NCBI RefSeq assembly: GCF_014844095.1
Contig: NZ_CP062163.1
Span: 1,612,001 to 1,676,000 of the forward strand
Source of the DNA: Brevibacillus sp. JNUCC-41
GTDB taxonomy: Bacteria; Bacillota; Bacilli; Bacillales; DSM-1321
Direction: 5' to 3'
DNA: 64,000 nucleotides
Shown: piece by piece, positions 1-14,732 of the stretch
Layout: the number at the start of each line of letters is the position of its first letter
Position numbering within the stretch: the stretch's first letter is position 1
The notes under the pieces: generated by a model
Database searches by the model: none
What the model was told of the DNA's origin: nothing
What the model saw: only the letters and a program-made list of their open reading frames with translations
Position numbers and translations under genes: made by a program

Positions 1-387
1 CAGGATCAAAAATAACAAATAATACCCTTTCCAATCTTTTTTTATATAAATGGACGCGATTGCGGCAAGAGATGAAATGATTGTTGTCAGTAATATGAAG
101 ATGAGGCTTAAGCCATCCAGCCCCAACTCAAAGTCAACCGTGAAGAGTTTGGGATCATACATCTCCAAGTTCCCAAACCTGATCCAATTCAATTTAATGT
201 CAAATTCGGATAGGGCCACACCCGAATAATATTGGCTGCATAGAAAGAACGATAGGAAAAGGGGAGGCAGTGTTCCGAAAAAGCCAAATTGTTTAATCGT
301 TCTTTCCTCTTTTTTCGGCATGAGGGCAACCATCACTATGCCCAGCAGCGGTGAAAACACTAATAGCGAGAGCAAATAGACATTCAT
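1..387 (-). CDS. nuoM: NADH-quinone oxidoreductase subunit M (5' part, runs off left edge)
   Basis: About 129 N-terminal codons can be read before the window edge, beginning MNVYLLSLLVFSPLLG. The peptide is hydrophobic and ends in a region resembling the LGLDGLSL segment typical of NuoM/ND4, an antiporter-like proton-pumping subunit in the membrane arm of complex I. The ATG at 387-385 overlaps the nuoL stop by four bases (ATGA), and a GGGGGG ribosome binding site lies just upstream. The rest of the gene, and any nuoN, lie outside the window. Identity rests on this peptide and on position after nuoL. Confidence 0.93.
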   Translation of the reverse strand, partial: MNVYLLSLLVFSPLLGIVMVALMPKKEERTIKQFGFFGTLPPLFLSFFLCSQYYSGVALSEFDIKLNWIRFGNLEMYDPKLFTVDFELGLDGLSLIFILLTTIISSLAAIASIYIKKDWKGYYLLFLIL

Positions 388-2255
388 CTTAGATACCCCC
401 CAGTCACTGCAAAAATCACCAACAGTACCGCAAGTCCCAGAAAGGCTATCATGCCATATTGCTGTACCTGTCCCGTTTGCAGTTTAGACCCTATTTTCCC
501 CAACCCTTCTATTGAACTTGTTACAGTGGAAACAAGGCCACCGACAATGAACCTTTCAATATAAGATAGGAATAAACTAAAGCCTTTGATTGCATAACCT
601 GCAGTAAAATGGTAAATCTCATCAATATAATACTTATTTTCCAAAACCCTATAGACCCCGGAGTTTTCTTTGACAAGCCAATCCCGAGGTAATTTCTTTT
701 TAGCATATATCATATAAGCAAGGCATATCCCGGCCAGCGATACAATCACTGCCATCAACATGACCCAAACAGGCCCCTCACTATGGCTGGCGCCTAGAAG
801 AGATTCATTTCCCTCCACAAGCCACTCCCCAAGGAAGGTTCCAAACCATGGTGTTTGGATATACCCACCGATTATTGCAAGCAAAGCCAATGCGAGCATC
901 GGAATTAACATGATGGAAGATGACTCCTTGACCTGTTTGACTTGACTGCGTGAATCGCCTGCAAATATCATGAAAAACAGCCGGAACATATAAAACGCAG
1001 TTAAAAAGGAGGTAACCACCGCTAGACCAAACAATATATAACTACCATTCTCCCAGGCTGCCATCAGAATTTCATCTTTACTGAAAAAACCCGAGAGCAA
1101 TGGAAACCCGGATATCGCCAAAGTGCCAGTCAAGAACAGCGGCCCAGTCCAATTCAACTTACCCCATAAGCCACCCATCTTTTCCATATCCTGTGTATGT
1201 ATAGCGTGAATAACACTGCCTGCAGCCAAAAACAGCAATGCTTTAAAAAAGGCATGGGTCATTAAATGAAACACCCCGGCCACATATCCCGAAGTACCCA
1301 AGGCAAGCATCATAAAACCAAGCTGAGAGATTGTCGAGTAGGCCAATACACGCTTAACATCCTTTTGCACTATGGCAATGCTTGCGGCAAATATGGCTGT
1401 AATTCCACCTGTTATTGCGACGACCTGCATCGCAGCAGAACTAGCCATGAATAACGGAAACATGGCCGCTACCAGGTAAACCCCTGCAGCAACCATCGTT
1501 GCTGCGTGTATCAATGCGGAAACCGGAGTCGGGCCTTCCATTGCATCCGGAAGCCATGTGTGAAGTGGAAATTGTCCAGACTTCCCAACCGCACCGATAA
1601 AAATCAAAATAGCGATTAATGTCAGTTTTCCACTTGATATCATGCCCGATTGAACAGCTTGAAAGATCTCTCCATATTCAAAGCTGCCTGTTTCCCAGAA
1701 TAGAAGAATGATGCCGATTAAGAGCCCTACATCCCCAATCCTGGTCATGATGAATGCCTTCTTCGCTGCAGCCTTAGCTTCCAGTTTATAAAAGTAAAAC
1801 CCGATGAGCAGGAAAGAACCCACCCCGACCAATTCCCAGAAGATATAAAGCTGTAATAAATTGGGTGCCATGACTAGACCAAGCATGGCAAAGGTGAAGA
1901 AGCCCAGATAAGCATAAAAAATGGAGAATCGCACTTCACCCTTCATATACCCCTTCGAATATATCTGGACAAGCAGGCTGACAAGGGAAACGATCACAAG
2001 CATCAAGGCATTAAGCTGATTGATTTCGAATCCGGCTGTAAGTTGCGTCCCTCCGAAGGAAAGCCAGTCTATCGATATATTATACGTAGGTTCTTTAAAT
2101 CGTTCTAACAGGACAAGCAACGATAAAACAAACGAAGCCAATGTACATATTATTCCTATTATAGCCCCTCGTTCCCGCAAACGCCCGCCTGATAGAAGCA
2201 GAACCAGAAACGTGACGAGTGGAAAGATCGGTATGAGCCATGCGTGCTCCATCAT
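384..2255 (-). CDS. nuoL: NADH-quinone oxidoreductase subunit L
   Basis: This is the 623-residue antiporter-like subunit of the complex I membrane arm, which takes part in proton translocation. It is hydrophobic throughout. Residues around 225-260 carry the family-typical FPLHTWLPDAMEGPTPVSAL segment, followed by HAATMVAAGVYL. The C-terminus has the long amphipathic region before the last membrane helix expected of NuoL, and the length fits the family (about 610-660). Two ATG codons are adjacent at the start; an AAGGGG motif lies about ten bases upstream. The gene follows nuoK and overlaps nuoM, so it is clearly within the operon. Confidence 0.97.
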   Translation of the reverse strand: MMEHAWLIPIFPLVTFLVLLLSGGRLRERGAIIGIICTLASFVLSLLVLLERFKEPTYNISIDWLSFGGTQLTAGFEINQLNALMLVIVSLVSLLVQIYSKGYMKGEVRFSIFYAYLGFFTFAMLGLVMAPNLLQLYIFWELVGVGSFLLIGFYFYKLEAKAAAKKAFIMTRIGDVGLLIGIILLFWETGSFEYGEIFQAVQSGMISSGKLTLIAILIFIGAVGKSGQFPLHTWLPDAMEGPTPVSALIHAATMVAAGVYLVAAMFPLFMASSAAMQVVAITGGITAIFAASIAIVQKDVKRVLAYSTISQLGFMMLALGTSGYVAGVFHLMTHAFFKALLFLAAGSVIHAIHTQDMEKMGGLWGKLNWTGPLFLTGTLAISGFPLLSGFFSKDEILMAAWENGSYILFGLAVVTSFLTAFYMFRLFFMIFAGDSRSQVKQVKESSSIMLIPMLALALLAIIGGYIQTPWFGTFLGEWLVEGNESLLGASHSEGPVWVMLMAVIVSLAGICLAYMIYAKKKLPRDWLVKENSGVYRVLENKYYIDEIYHFTAGYAIKGFSLFLSYIERFIVGGLVSTVTSSIEGLGKIGSKLQTGQVQQYGMIAFLGLAVLLVIFAVTGGYLR

Positions 2256-2289
2256 CGTATCAAATCCCCTTCTTCATTTATATAAACCT

Positions 2290-2604
2290 TCAATTCTTCA
2301 TTATTTCCATTTCATCGACATTGACCGTCTTCCGATTGCGATAAAGGGACATTAGTATAGCCAGCCCTACAGCAGCCTCGGCCGCAGCAATCGTAATCGT
2401 GAATAAGGAAAAAACTTGACCCGTAATGGATGGCGTTACCCCGAATTTACTGAAGGCAACTAAATTGATGTTCGCGGCGTTCAGCATCAGCTCGATTGAA
2501 ATCAAAACAATGACCGCATTTCTTTTCGTCAAGGCCCCATACAGCCCTATACAAAATAAAACGAGTGCCAATACAAGGTAAGCCGACAAGGGAACTCCCG
2601 TCAT
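2290..2604 (-). CDS. nuoK: NADH-quinone oxidoreductase subunit K
   Basis: This 104-residue protein has three predicted membrane helices and matches NuoK/ND4L in length. The conserved stretch [15 protein letters not shown] carries the membrane-embedded glutamate that the family uses in the proton pathway. The second conserved carboxylate segment ([11 protein letters not shown]) is also present. The start overlaps the nuoJ stop by four bases, which implies translational coupling. Confidence 0.96.
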   Translation of the reverse strand: MTGVPLSAYLVLALVLFCIGLYGALTKRNAVIVLISIELMLNAANINLVAFSKFGVTPSITGQVFSLFTITIAAAEAAVGLAILMSLYRNRKTVNVDEMEIMKN

Positions 2605-3119
2605 GATCGATCTCCCTCCTCATCATCTTTTTTAGCCAATACGATGGCACCGACTAAAGCAACAAGCAGGAGTACCGACATCACTTCAAATGGAATCACA
2701 TATTTTGAAAAAAGTTCGATTCCTATTTGCTTTGTATTTTCCTCATGCAAGGCCGTTGGCTGTACAGGTATATCCAGATTATAAATCCCCAGATAAACCG
2801 CCACGGCGAATCCAGCAACCGCTGCGAGCACGGAGAATTTCCCCCAGCCCCCTTTAGCGGGTGCATCATTTTCCTGGTGCTTTGTCAGCATAATTCCGAA
2901 TAGCATCACGATCGTGATTGCCCCTGAATAAATAAGGATTTGGACAATGGCGACAAACTCGGCTGAAAGCAACATATAAATGCCTGCAATGCCCAAGAAA
3001 GTAAAAACAAGTGCAATTACCATGTGCACCACTTTTGTTAACGTAATCAGCAGCACCCCGCCCAATATCGCGACGAGTGCCAAACCAATAAAGGCAATTA
3101 ATTCACCCGACAAGCTCAT
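2601..3119 (-). CDS. nuoJ: NADH-quinone oxidoreductase subunit J
   Basis: This is a 172-residue, five-helix membrane protein of the NuoJ/ND6 type. Visible family features are a first helix with [14 protein letters not shown] and the [22 protein letters not shown]-like third-helix region (here split by numbering), rich in small residues. NuoJ lies at the interface between the peripheral and membrane arms and takes part in coupling. It overlaps nuoI by four bases upstream and nuoK by four bases downstream. Confidence 0.95.
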   Translation of the reverse strand: MSLSGELIAFIGLALVAILGGVLLITLTKVVHMVIALVFTFLGIAGIYMLLSAEFVAIVQILIYSGAITIVMLFGIMLTKHQENDAPAKGGWGKFSVLAAVAGFAVAVYLGIYNLDIPVQPTALHEENTKQIGIELFSKYVIPFEVMSVLLLVALVGAIVLAKKDDEEGDRS

Positions 3120-3535
3120 ACTTTATTCACCTTCCGGATATTTTCATCATTTTCATCCAGCCATTCCAGATTTTTAAATAGATGATCACGGCTATACTCG
3201 GCCAGCTCGAATTGGTTCGTCATCACGATCGCTTCTGTAGGGCAGACCTCCGTACATAAATCACATAAAATGCAAATCTCGAAATTGATGTCATACGTAT
3301 CGATGATTTTCCCTTTTTTCGATGGGTCCGGATGTTTCTTACCAGTTAATTGAATACAATCCGTTGGACAAATCGTCACGCATTGATTGCATACAATACA
3401 CTTTTCAGGATAGAATTTTTGGATTCCTCGGAATCGGTCAGGGAGCGGAAGCGGCTCATTAGGGTAGTCATAGGTCACTTTTTTCCTCGTCAAGTTCTTT
3501 AATGTATAGGTTAAACCTTTTGCTAAACCAAGCAT
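3116..3535 (-). CDS. nuoI: NADH-quinone oxidoreductase subunit I (2x[4Fe-4S] ferredoxin-like)
   Basis: This 139-residue peripheral-arm subunit has two classical ferredoxin motifs: CIVCNQCVTICP near residues 46-57 and CILCDLCTEVCP near residues 86-97. These bind clusters N6a and N6b, which pass electrons towards NuoB and quinone. It is shorter than the Escherichia coli protein (180 aa) but complete in both motifs, as in other Bacillus homologues. The ATG is preceded by a GAGGGAT-like site. It sits between nuoH and nuoJ. Confidence 0.96.
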   Translation of the reverse strand: MLGLAKGLTYTLKNLTRKKVTYDYPNEPLPLPDRFRGIQKFYPEKCIVCNQCVTICPTDCIQLTGKKHPDPSKKGKIIDTYDINFEICILCDLCTEVCPTEAIVMTNQFELAEYSRDHLFKNLEWLDENDENIRKVNKV

Positions 3536-3568
3536 ATAAATCCCTCGCTTTCCGACCAGCTTATGTTT

Positions 3569-4576
3569 CTAAAAAAAGTTAATCAATTCTTTTATTAGTG
3601 CCGTCAAAAATATATTTGCTAATGCAACCGGAAGCAGTACCTTCCATCCGAATTCCATCAATTGGTCGGCCCTTATACGAGGAAAGGTTACACGAATCCA
3701 GACCAATACATAGAATACGGCACTGAACTTCAGACCGAACCAGATGGCATCCGGAATAAAATCCAAAAACGGAATAGAATTCCATCCCCCTAAAAATAAT
3801 ACAGTGGTTAGAGTTGCCATTGCAAACATATACACATATTCGGATAACATGAAGAAGGCCCATCGAAATCCAGAGTATTCAACATGATAGCCTGCAACAA
3901 GTTCGGATTCCGCTTCCGGAAGGTCAAAAGGAACCCTGTTCAACTCGGCAACCGCTGCAATAAAAAACACGATAAACGCAATCGGCTGAAGAAAAATGAA
4001 CCAAACCTTTTCCTGGGCTGCAACTATATCATTCAAGTTTAAACTTCCTGTTAGAAGAACGATTCCGACTAGCGACATCACCAAGGGGATCTCATAAGAT
4101 ATCATTTGCGCGGCTGCCCTCATTCCGCCAATCAAAGAATATTTATTATTGGATGCCCAACCCGCAGTGACGATTCCGATGGTCGATATACCGGAAATCG
4201 CAATATAATAAAGCAGTCCGACACCTATATCCGCAAATTGAAAGGCATTGGTGAACGGCAAGGTGGCAAGGACCATGAAAGCAGGAGCAAAAGCAATTAC
4301 CGGGGCTAAAATATATAACGGCTTATCAGCTTTTTTTGGTATCGTATCTTCCTTGATCAGGAGTTTCAAAACGTCAGCAACCGTCTGCAAGAGACCCCAT
4401 TTCCCCCCAATTTGGTTTGGGCCGACACGCATTTGCATGAATCCCATGATTTTTCGCTCTGAAAGGATTCCATAGGTTACAAACCCTAATACGACGAACA
4501 GGAGCAGGACTGCCAGACCAAAAAAAATGCCAAAATTCAGTAGGCTTGGAGCGGAGTGGAGAAGATCCTTGATCAT
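3569..4576 (-). CDS. nuoH: NADH-quinone oxidoreductase subunit H
   Basis: NuoH/ND1 is the membrane subunit that forms the quinone access channel against NuoB and NuoD. The 335-residue protein has about eight hydrophobic segments. It carries the conserved cytoplasmic loop RKIMGFMQMRVGPNQIG, the NRVPFDLPEAESELVAGYHVEYSG region split over residues 205-230, and the RVTFPRIRADQLM segment near the C-terminus. The start codon directly abuts the end of nuoD. In most complex I operons nuoE, nuoF and nuoG lie between nuoD and nuoH; here they do not. Confidence 0.97.
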   Translation of the reverse strand: MIKDLLHSAPSLLNFGIFFGLAVLLLFVVLGFVTYGILSERKIMGFMQMRVGPNQIGGKWGLLQTVADVLKLLIKEDTIPKKADKPLYILAPVIAFAPAFMVLATLPFTNAFQFADIGVGLLYYIAISGISTIGIVTAGWASNNKYSLIGGMRAAAQMISYEIPLVMSLVGIVLLTGSLNLNDIVAAQEKVWFIFLQPIAFIVFFIAAVAELNRVPFDLPEAESELVAGYHVEYSGFRWAFFMLSEYVYMFAMATLTTVLFLGGWNSIPFLDFIPDAIWFGLKFSAVFYVLVWIRVTFPRIRADQLMEFGWKVLLPVALANIFLTALIKELINFF

Positions 4577-5674
4577 TTATCCATCAACCTCCCCTAAAAC
4601 GATATCGATTGCACCTAATATCGTTATCAAGTTCGCCATATTTTCCCCTTCCAATAATTTCGGTAGAATTTGCAGATTATAAAATGAAGGTCTGCGAAAT
4701 TTCAAACGGTATGGCTCCTTTTTCCCTTCACTCGCGATATAACAGCCTATTTCTCCTCTTGGCGATTCAATTCGGACAAATGCTTCACCCTTGGGAACCT
4801 TTATTATTTTAGGAACCTTAGCAAGGATCGGCCCTTCTGGAAATTGCTCAACCGCCTGCTCGATGATTTTCAGTGATTGTTCGATTTCCTCCATTCTACA
4901 GTGATAGCGTGAAAACGCATCACCCTCTTCCCTTGTAGGAACATCGAATGTGAACCTGTCGTAAATGGAATATGGCTCATTTTTTCGTAAATCCCATTTC
5001 ACACCTGTACACCTTAAATTGGCACCGCTAAGCGAATACTGCAGGGCTTCCTCCTTCGTATAGATGCCCACCCCTTTAACCCGATTAACAAAGATTTCAT
5101 TCCCTGTCACAAGCTCATGGTAACCGGCAAGCTGCTCCCTCATATAAGGGACAAACTCGGCAACCTTCGCAATCCAGTCTTCAGGAGCATCCCATTTCAC
5201 ACCTCCGACACGCATATAATTGAATGTAAGGCGTGCCCCTGACAATTCAGTCAATAAATTAACGATCATTTCACGTTCTCTAAATGCGTAAAGGAAAGGG
5301 CTCGTCGCACCTATATCCAGCAAGTATGTACCCCACCAGACAAGGTGGCTTGCCACTCTGCCCAATTCCATTGCGATAACCCGCAAATATTCTGCCCTTT
5401 CGGGGATTTCCACCCCCATCATTGTCTCAACTGCATGGCAAAGCACATAATTATTTGTCATTGCCGCCAGATAATCGAGCCGATCGGTATATGGGATTAT
5501 TTGTGTATATTGCAGATTTTCCGCTAGTTTTTCCGTACCGCGATGCAAATACCCAATGACAGGTGTTGCCTCTTTTATAATTTCACCGTCAATCTTGATG
5601 ACAAGCCGAAAAACACCATGTGTACTCGGATGCTGCGGCCCGACATTGAGAAGCATTTCTTCGGTCCTTAACAT
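4577..5674 (-). CDS. nuoD: NADH-quinone oxidoreductase subunit D (49 kDa subunit)
   Basis: This 365-residue protein is the 49-kDa/NuoD subunit, derived from [NiFe]-hydrogenase large subunits, which forms most of the quinone-reduction cavity. The N-terminus reads LLNVGPQHPSTHGVFRL, which contains the quinone-site histidine loop. The C-terminus IDIVLGEVDG is the usual family ending. GGAGGTG lies before the chosen ATG. It is separate from nuoC, not fused as in E. coli, and ends exactly where nuoH begins. Confidence 0.97.
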   Translation of the reverse strand: MLRTEEMLLNVGPQHPSTHGVFRLVIKIDGEIIKEATPVIGYLHRGTEKLAENLQYTQIIPYTDRLDYLAAMTNNYVLCHAVETMMGVEIPERAEYLRVIAMELGRVASHLVWWGTYLLDIGATSPFLYAFREREMIVNLLTELSGARLTFNYMRVGGVKWDAPEDWIAKVAEFVPYMREQLAGYHELVTGNEIFVNRVKGVGIYTKEEALQYSLSGANLRCTGVKWDLRKNEPYSIYDRFTFDVPTREEGDAFSRYHCRMEEIEQSLKIIEQAVEQFPEGPILAKVPKIIKVPKGEAFVRIESPRGEIGCYIASEGKKEPYRLKFRRPSFYNLQILPKLLEGENMANLITILGAIDIVLGEVDG

Positions 5675-5679
5675 TGGGC

Positions 5680-6939
5680 TTACACCTCCACATCATAAGG
5701 CTGGTAATCTTTTCTAAGGGGGTACCCTTTCCATTCTTCACCAAGCAAAATCCGCTTTAAATCAGGGTGTTCATAAAAGTTAATACCTAATAAATCATAC
5801 GCCTCACATTCTGGCCAATTTGCTCCTGCCCATAATGGGACCAATGATGGAATAACAGGGGAATCCCTATCAAGTTTCACCTTCAAGGCAACTGATTGGT
5901 TCATTTTGAATGAATGTAAATGTACATAGATTTCCATATGGGTTTCAAAGTCCGTACCATGAAGTTCAGATAAATACGAAAAGTTAAGCTGTTCATCGTA
6001 GCGCAGAAATTTTGCTATTGAGAAATATGTATCCTGACTGGCCACTAAAGTGGGTACATCTTTTGATAATCTATTAATATAGTGCTCTAATAATGCCCCT
6101 TGTCCTATATGGCTCTCAATAGCAGAAACAATTTGATCGAGTTTCGACTGATTTGGGGAAAGTTCGCTAGGGGTGTTAATTTCCTCGCTTTCCTTTACAG
6201 CAGTCCTGTTCTTCGCAGCCGCCGCTTTCGCTTTGGCAGCGGCGGCTGCCTTCGCCTTGGCCGCAGCTGCCGCCTTTTGCTTCGCTTTATCCATTTCGCC
6301 TTCCGGCTTTTCCTCCGCCTCTTCTTTCGCCTGTTTTCGGGCCATTGCTGCTGCCTTCGCCTTAGCCGCAGCTGCCGCCTTTTGCTTCGCTTTATCCATT
6401 TCGCCTTCCGGCTTTTCCTCCGCCTCTTCTTTCGCCTGTTTTCGGGCCATTGCCGCTGCCTTCGCCTTGGCCGCGGCCTCCGCCTTTTGCTTCGCTATAT
6501 CCTTTTCGCCTTCCGGCTTTTCCTCCGCTTCTTCTTCTTTCGCCTTTTTTCGGGCCATTGCTTCAGCCTTCGCCTTGGCCGCGGCCTCCGCTTTTTGCTT
6601 CGCTTTATCCTTTTCACCTTCCGGCTTTTCCGCCGTTTCTTCTTTCGCCTTTTTTCGGGCCATTGCTTCAGCCTTCGCCTTGGCCGCGGCCTCCGCTTTT
6701 TGCTTCGCTTTATCCTTTTCGCCTTCAGGCTTTTCCGCCGTTTCTTCTTTCGCCTTTTTTCGGGCCATTGCTTCAGCCTTCGCCTTGGCCGCGGCCTCCG
6801 CTTTTTGCTTCGCTATATCCTTTTCGCCTTCAGGCTTTTCCGCCGCTTCTTCTTTCGCCTTTTTTCGGGCCATTGCTTCAGCCTTCGCCTTGGCCGCGGC
6901 CACCGCTTTTTGCTTTGCCAAGTCCTCCTTTTCACTCAT
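5680..6939 (-). CDS. nuoC: NADH-quinone oxidoreductase subunit C with long N-terminal repeat extension
   Basis: Residues from about 265 to 419 are the normal NuoC/30-kDa core, which docks on NuoD. Family marks are the WPECEAYDLLGINFYEHPDL region and the ending GYPLRKDYQPYDVEV. Residues 1 to about 245 are an extension built from roughly six copies of a 35-36 residue unit plus a shorter, decayed one. Each unit holds an Ala/Lys block (KQKAEAAAKAKAEAMARKK) followed by a short acidic linker with EKPEGEKD. The unit looks helical and highly charged, with no cysteines and no signal peptide. The ATG directly follows the nuoB stop. Extensions of similar flavour are known to me in other Bacillus NuoC proteins; their role is not known to me. 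Confidence 0.93.
   Translation of the reverse strand: MSEKEDLAKQKAVAAAKAKAEAMARKKAKEEAAEKPEGEKDIAKQKAEAAAKAKAEAMARKKAKEETAEKPEGEKDKAKQKAEAAAKAKAEAMARKKAKEETAEKPEGEKDKAKQKAEAAAKAKAEAMARKKAKEEEAEEKPEGEKDIAKQKAEAAAKAKAAAMARKQAKEEAEEKPEGEMDKAKQKAAAAAKAKAAAMARKQAKEEAEEKPEGEMDKAKQKAAAAAKAKAAAAAKAKAAAAKNRTAVKESEEINTPSELSPNQSKLDQIVSAIESHIGQGALLEHYINRLSKDVPTLVASQDTYFSIAKFLRYDEQLNFSYLSELHGTDFETHMEIYVHLHSFKMNQSVALKVKLDRDSPVIPSLVPLWAGANWPECEAYDLLGINFYEHPDLKRILLGEEWKGYPLRKDYQPYDVEV
6205..6925 (-). repeat. Tandem 105/108-bp coding repeats inside nuoC
   Basis: About six near-identical 105-bp units (one is 108 bp, having an extra Glu codon) lie head to tail and encode the Ala/Lys/Glu repeats of NuoC. The units fall into two subtypes. 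The upstream ones have MARKKAKEE followed by AEKPEGEKD. The downstream ones have MARKQAKEEAEEKPEGEMD and more alanine, and the array ends in a short run of KAKAAAA. The high DNA identity suggests recent expansion by unequal recombination or slippage. All unit changes preserve the frame. Confidence 0.93.
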
Positions 6940-7452
6940 CTATATCACCCGCTTTCCGGTTTTCGCTTCGTAACGGATTTTTTCTTTTAATTTATTGATC
7001 CCATAAATAAGTGCAGCTGGATTGGGGGGACAACCCGGTATATATACATCGACAGGTACAATTTGATCTACCCCCTTGACCACTGAGTAAGAGTGAACAT
7101 AAGGTCCACCAGCAGTTGCACAGGATCCCATTGCAATAACCCATTTCGGTTCTGGCATTTGTTCGTATAATCTACTTATTATTGGCGCCATTTTTTTCGT
7201 TACCGTTCCTGAAACAATCATGACATCCGATTGTCTGGGTGATGTCCGAAAAAATGAACCAAAGCGGTCCAAATCATAATGGGAGGAACCGACACCCATC
7301 ATTTCAATTGCACAACATGCCAAACCGAAAGTCATTGGCCAGAGTGAGTTACTTCTAGCCCAGCCTTTTATTTGCTCAAGTGTGGATAAAAAAATGCTAT
7401 GGCGTATTTCTTCCATTTCTTTGGGGGTAAGTTCATCCAGCTTCAATTCCAC
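6940..7452 (-). CDS. nuoB: NADH-quinone oxidoreductase subunit B
   Basis: NuoB carries the terminal [4Fe-4S] cluster N2, which reduces quinone. The ligands are visible: adjacent cysteines in [10 protein letters not shown], one in [10 protein letters not shown] and one in [10 protein letters not shown] chose the GTG at 7452, giving 170 aa, because AGAAGGTG lies five to six bases before it. An in-frame TTG at 7473 would add seven residues but has no such site. With the GTG start the gene overlaps nuoA by ten bases. The TAG stop is followed at once by the nuoC ATG. Confidence 0.95.
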   Translation of the reverse strand: MELKLDELTPKEMEEIRHSIFLSTLEQIKGWARSNSLWPMTFGLACCAIEMMGVGSSHYDLDRFGSFFRTSPRQSDVMIVSGTVTKKMAPIISRLYEQMPEPKWVIAMGSCATAGGPYVHSYSVVKGVDQIVPVDVYIPGCPPNPAALIYGINKLKEKIRYEAKTGKRVI

Positions 7453-7817
7453 TTTAACACCTTCTTTTTCCAAGCGTAAATTAGCCCAAGCATTAGGATC
7501 AGGACAAAAAACAGCATTTCAATCAATGCAAACAGTCCGAGTTCATCATAGGCAACCGCCCATGGGTAAAGAAAAACCGTTTCTACATCAAATATGACGA
7601 ACATCAATCCGAATAGATAATACCTGACATTGAATTGAACCCTTGAATCCTGAAAAGGCTCGATCCCACTTTCATACGTCGTATATTTCATATCTGTCGG
7701 CTTATAAGGCCTTAGCAGTCTACCAAGAAATAAAGCGATCACAGGTAGTAAAATGCCGAGACAAAGGAAAACAAATACAATTAAATAATTATTTTGGTAA
7801 ATATGCAGCTGTCCCAT
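7443..7817 (-). CDS. nuoA: NADH-quinone oxidoreductase subunit A (first gene of the operon)
   Basis: This is a three-helix membrane subunit (about 124 aa) at the junction of the two arms. The conserved loop TTYESGIEP holds the key Cys/Glu region of the family (Ser replaces Cys, as is common in Bacillus), followed by [20 protein letters not shown] with the conserved Asp and Glu. Two starts are possible. The ATG at 7823 touches the AAGGGAG site, while the ATG at 7817 has normal spacing and is preferred. It is the promoter-proximal gene. Confidence 0.94.
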   Translation of the reverse strand: MGQLHIYQNNYLIVFVFLCLGILLPVIALFLGRLLRPYKPTDMKYTTYESGIEPFQDSRVQFNVRYYLFGLMFVIFDVETVFLYPWAVAYDELGLFALIEMLFFVLILMLGLIYAWKKKVLKWN

Positions 7818-7958
7818 GTTCATCTCCCTTTATGGATAAATCATGTTAAATGGGTACGATTCAAATTTGCTTGTCTTCTTTTTGGATAGCGTTTTAAATA
7901 TTATGCAGGGTAACACTCTTTTAGAAGCAACGTGAAAGGAGGGGATATGAAGTAATAA

Positions 7959-7974
7959 ATGTAAGCGTATACAT
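7959..7974 (+). promoter_or_regulatory. cre site (CcpA binding) overlapping the nuo transcription start
   Basis: ATGTAAGCGTATACAT matches every fixed position of the Bacillus catabolite-responsive element consensus WTGNAANCGNWWNCAW. It touches the -10 box and covers the predicted start point of the nuo promoter. For CcpA a site at the start point usually means repression in glucose. Binding is inferred, not shown. Confidence 0.78.
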
Positions 7975-8001
7975 TATAACATTAGGATAAAATCATGTCG
8001 A
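7973..8001 (-). promoter_or_regulatory. Sigma-A promoter of the nuo operon
   Basis: On the minus strand TCGACA (7996-8001) is separated by exactly 17 bp from a perfect TATAAT (7973-7978). The predicted start is near 7966, leaving a leader of about 150 nt before nuoA. No other promoter-like pair of this quality was noticed between the atp terminator and nuoA. Confidence 0.8.
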
Positions 8002-8101
8002 CGAGTTAAGGTTTAAAATGGAAAATACTTTACTCTATAATTCGACCTTTTTTTACTAATTCCTATATTAAATGCCAATAATCCTCAAAAACCTTTTGAA
8101 T

Positions 8102-8146
8102 AAAAAAACACCTGATCTTACCACGAATGGTTTGATCAGGTGTTTT
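8102..8146 (-). terminator. Rho-independent terminator of the atp operon
   Basis: An 11-bp stem (AACACCTGATC with GATCAGGTGTT) has a loop that can itself pair ACCA with TGGT, followed on the minus strand by seven U. It lies 13 bp after the atpC stop and separates atp from nuo. Confidence 0.93.
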
Positions 8147-8158
8147 CATAAATTAAAG

Positions 8159-8581
<423 letters not shown>

Positions 8582-8585
8582 TTAA

Positions 8586-10004
<1,419 letters not shown>

Positions 10005-10071
10005 TTATAACGACTATCGAGATTATGGAACGGCCAAGCTTCGTCCGGGCTGACCGTCCCCTTTTATGATT

Positions 10072-10932
<861 letters not shown>

Positions 10933-10969
10933 TCATTCTCACCACCCTTTATAAATTAGTTAGACCTTA

Positions 10970-13675
<2,706 letters not shown>

Positions 13676-13696
13676 ATTGAACTTTTTCAAGTTATC

Positions 13697-13948
<252 letters not shown>

Positions 13949-13993
13949 TTATTTTTTCATCAATATAATGTTCATAATGAACAATATTTATAA

Positions 13994-14716
<723 letters not shown>

Positions 14717-14732
14717 TCACCTCTCTTCTTTA

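Noticed and set aside
6205-6925. Repeat array as a possible CRISPR-like element
   Set aside because: The units are contiguous with no unique spacers, all keep the nuoC frame, and no cas gene is near.
6100-6998. Three long plus-strand open frames opposite the nuoC repeats
   Set aside because: They are shadows of the Ala/Lys/Glu repeat codons. Their products are simple repeats of Arg/Phe/Leu, Ala/Phe or Pro/Leu with no ribosome binding site, and nuoC is clearly the real gene.
7443-7473. nuoA/nuoB overlap as a frameshift fusion
   Set aside because: Both frames are complete. The overlap shrinks to ten bases with the GTG start of nuoB, a normal coupled arrangement.
7934-7955. Plus-strand GAAAGGAGGGGATATG as a gene start
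   Set aside because: The ATG is followed by a single codon and then a stop (ATG AAG TAA), and nothing downstream on the plus strand is coding.
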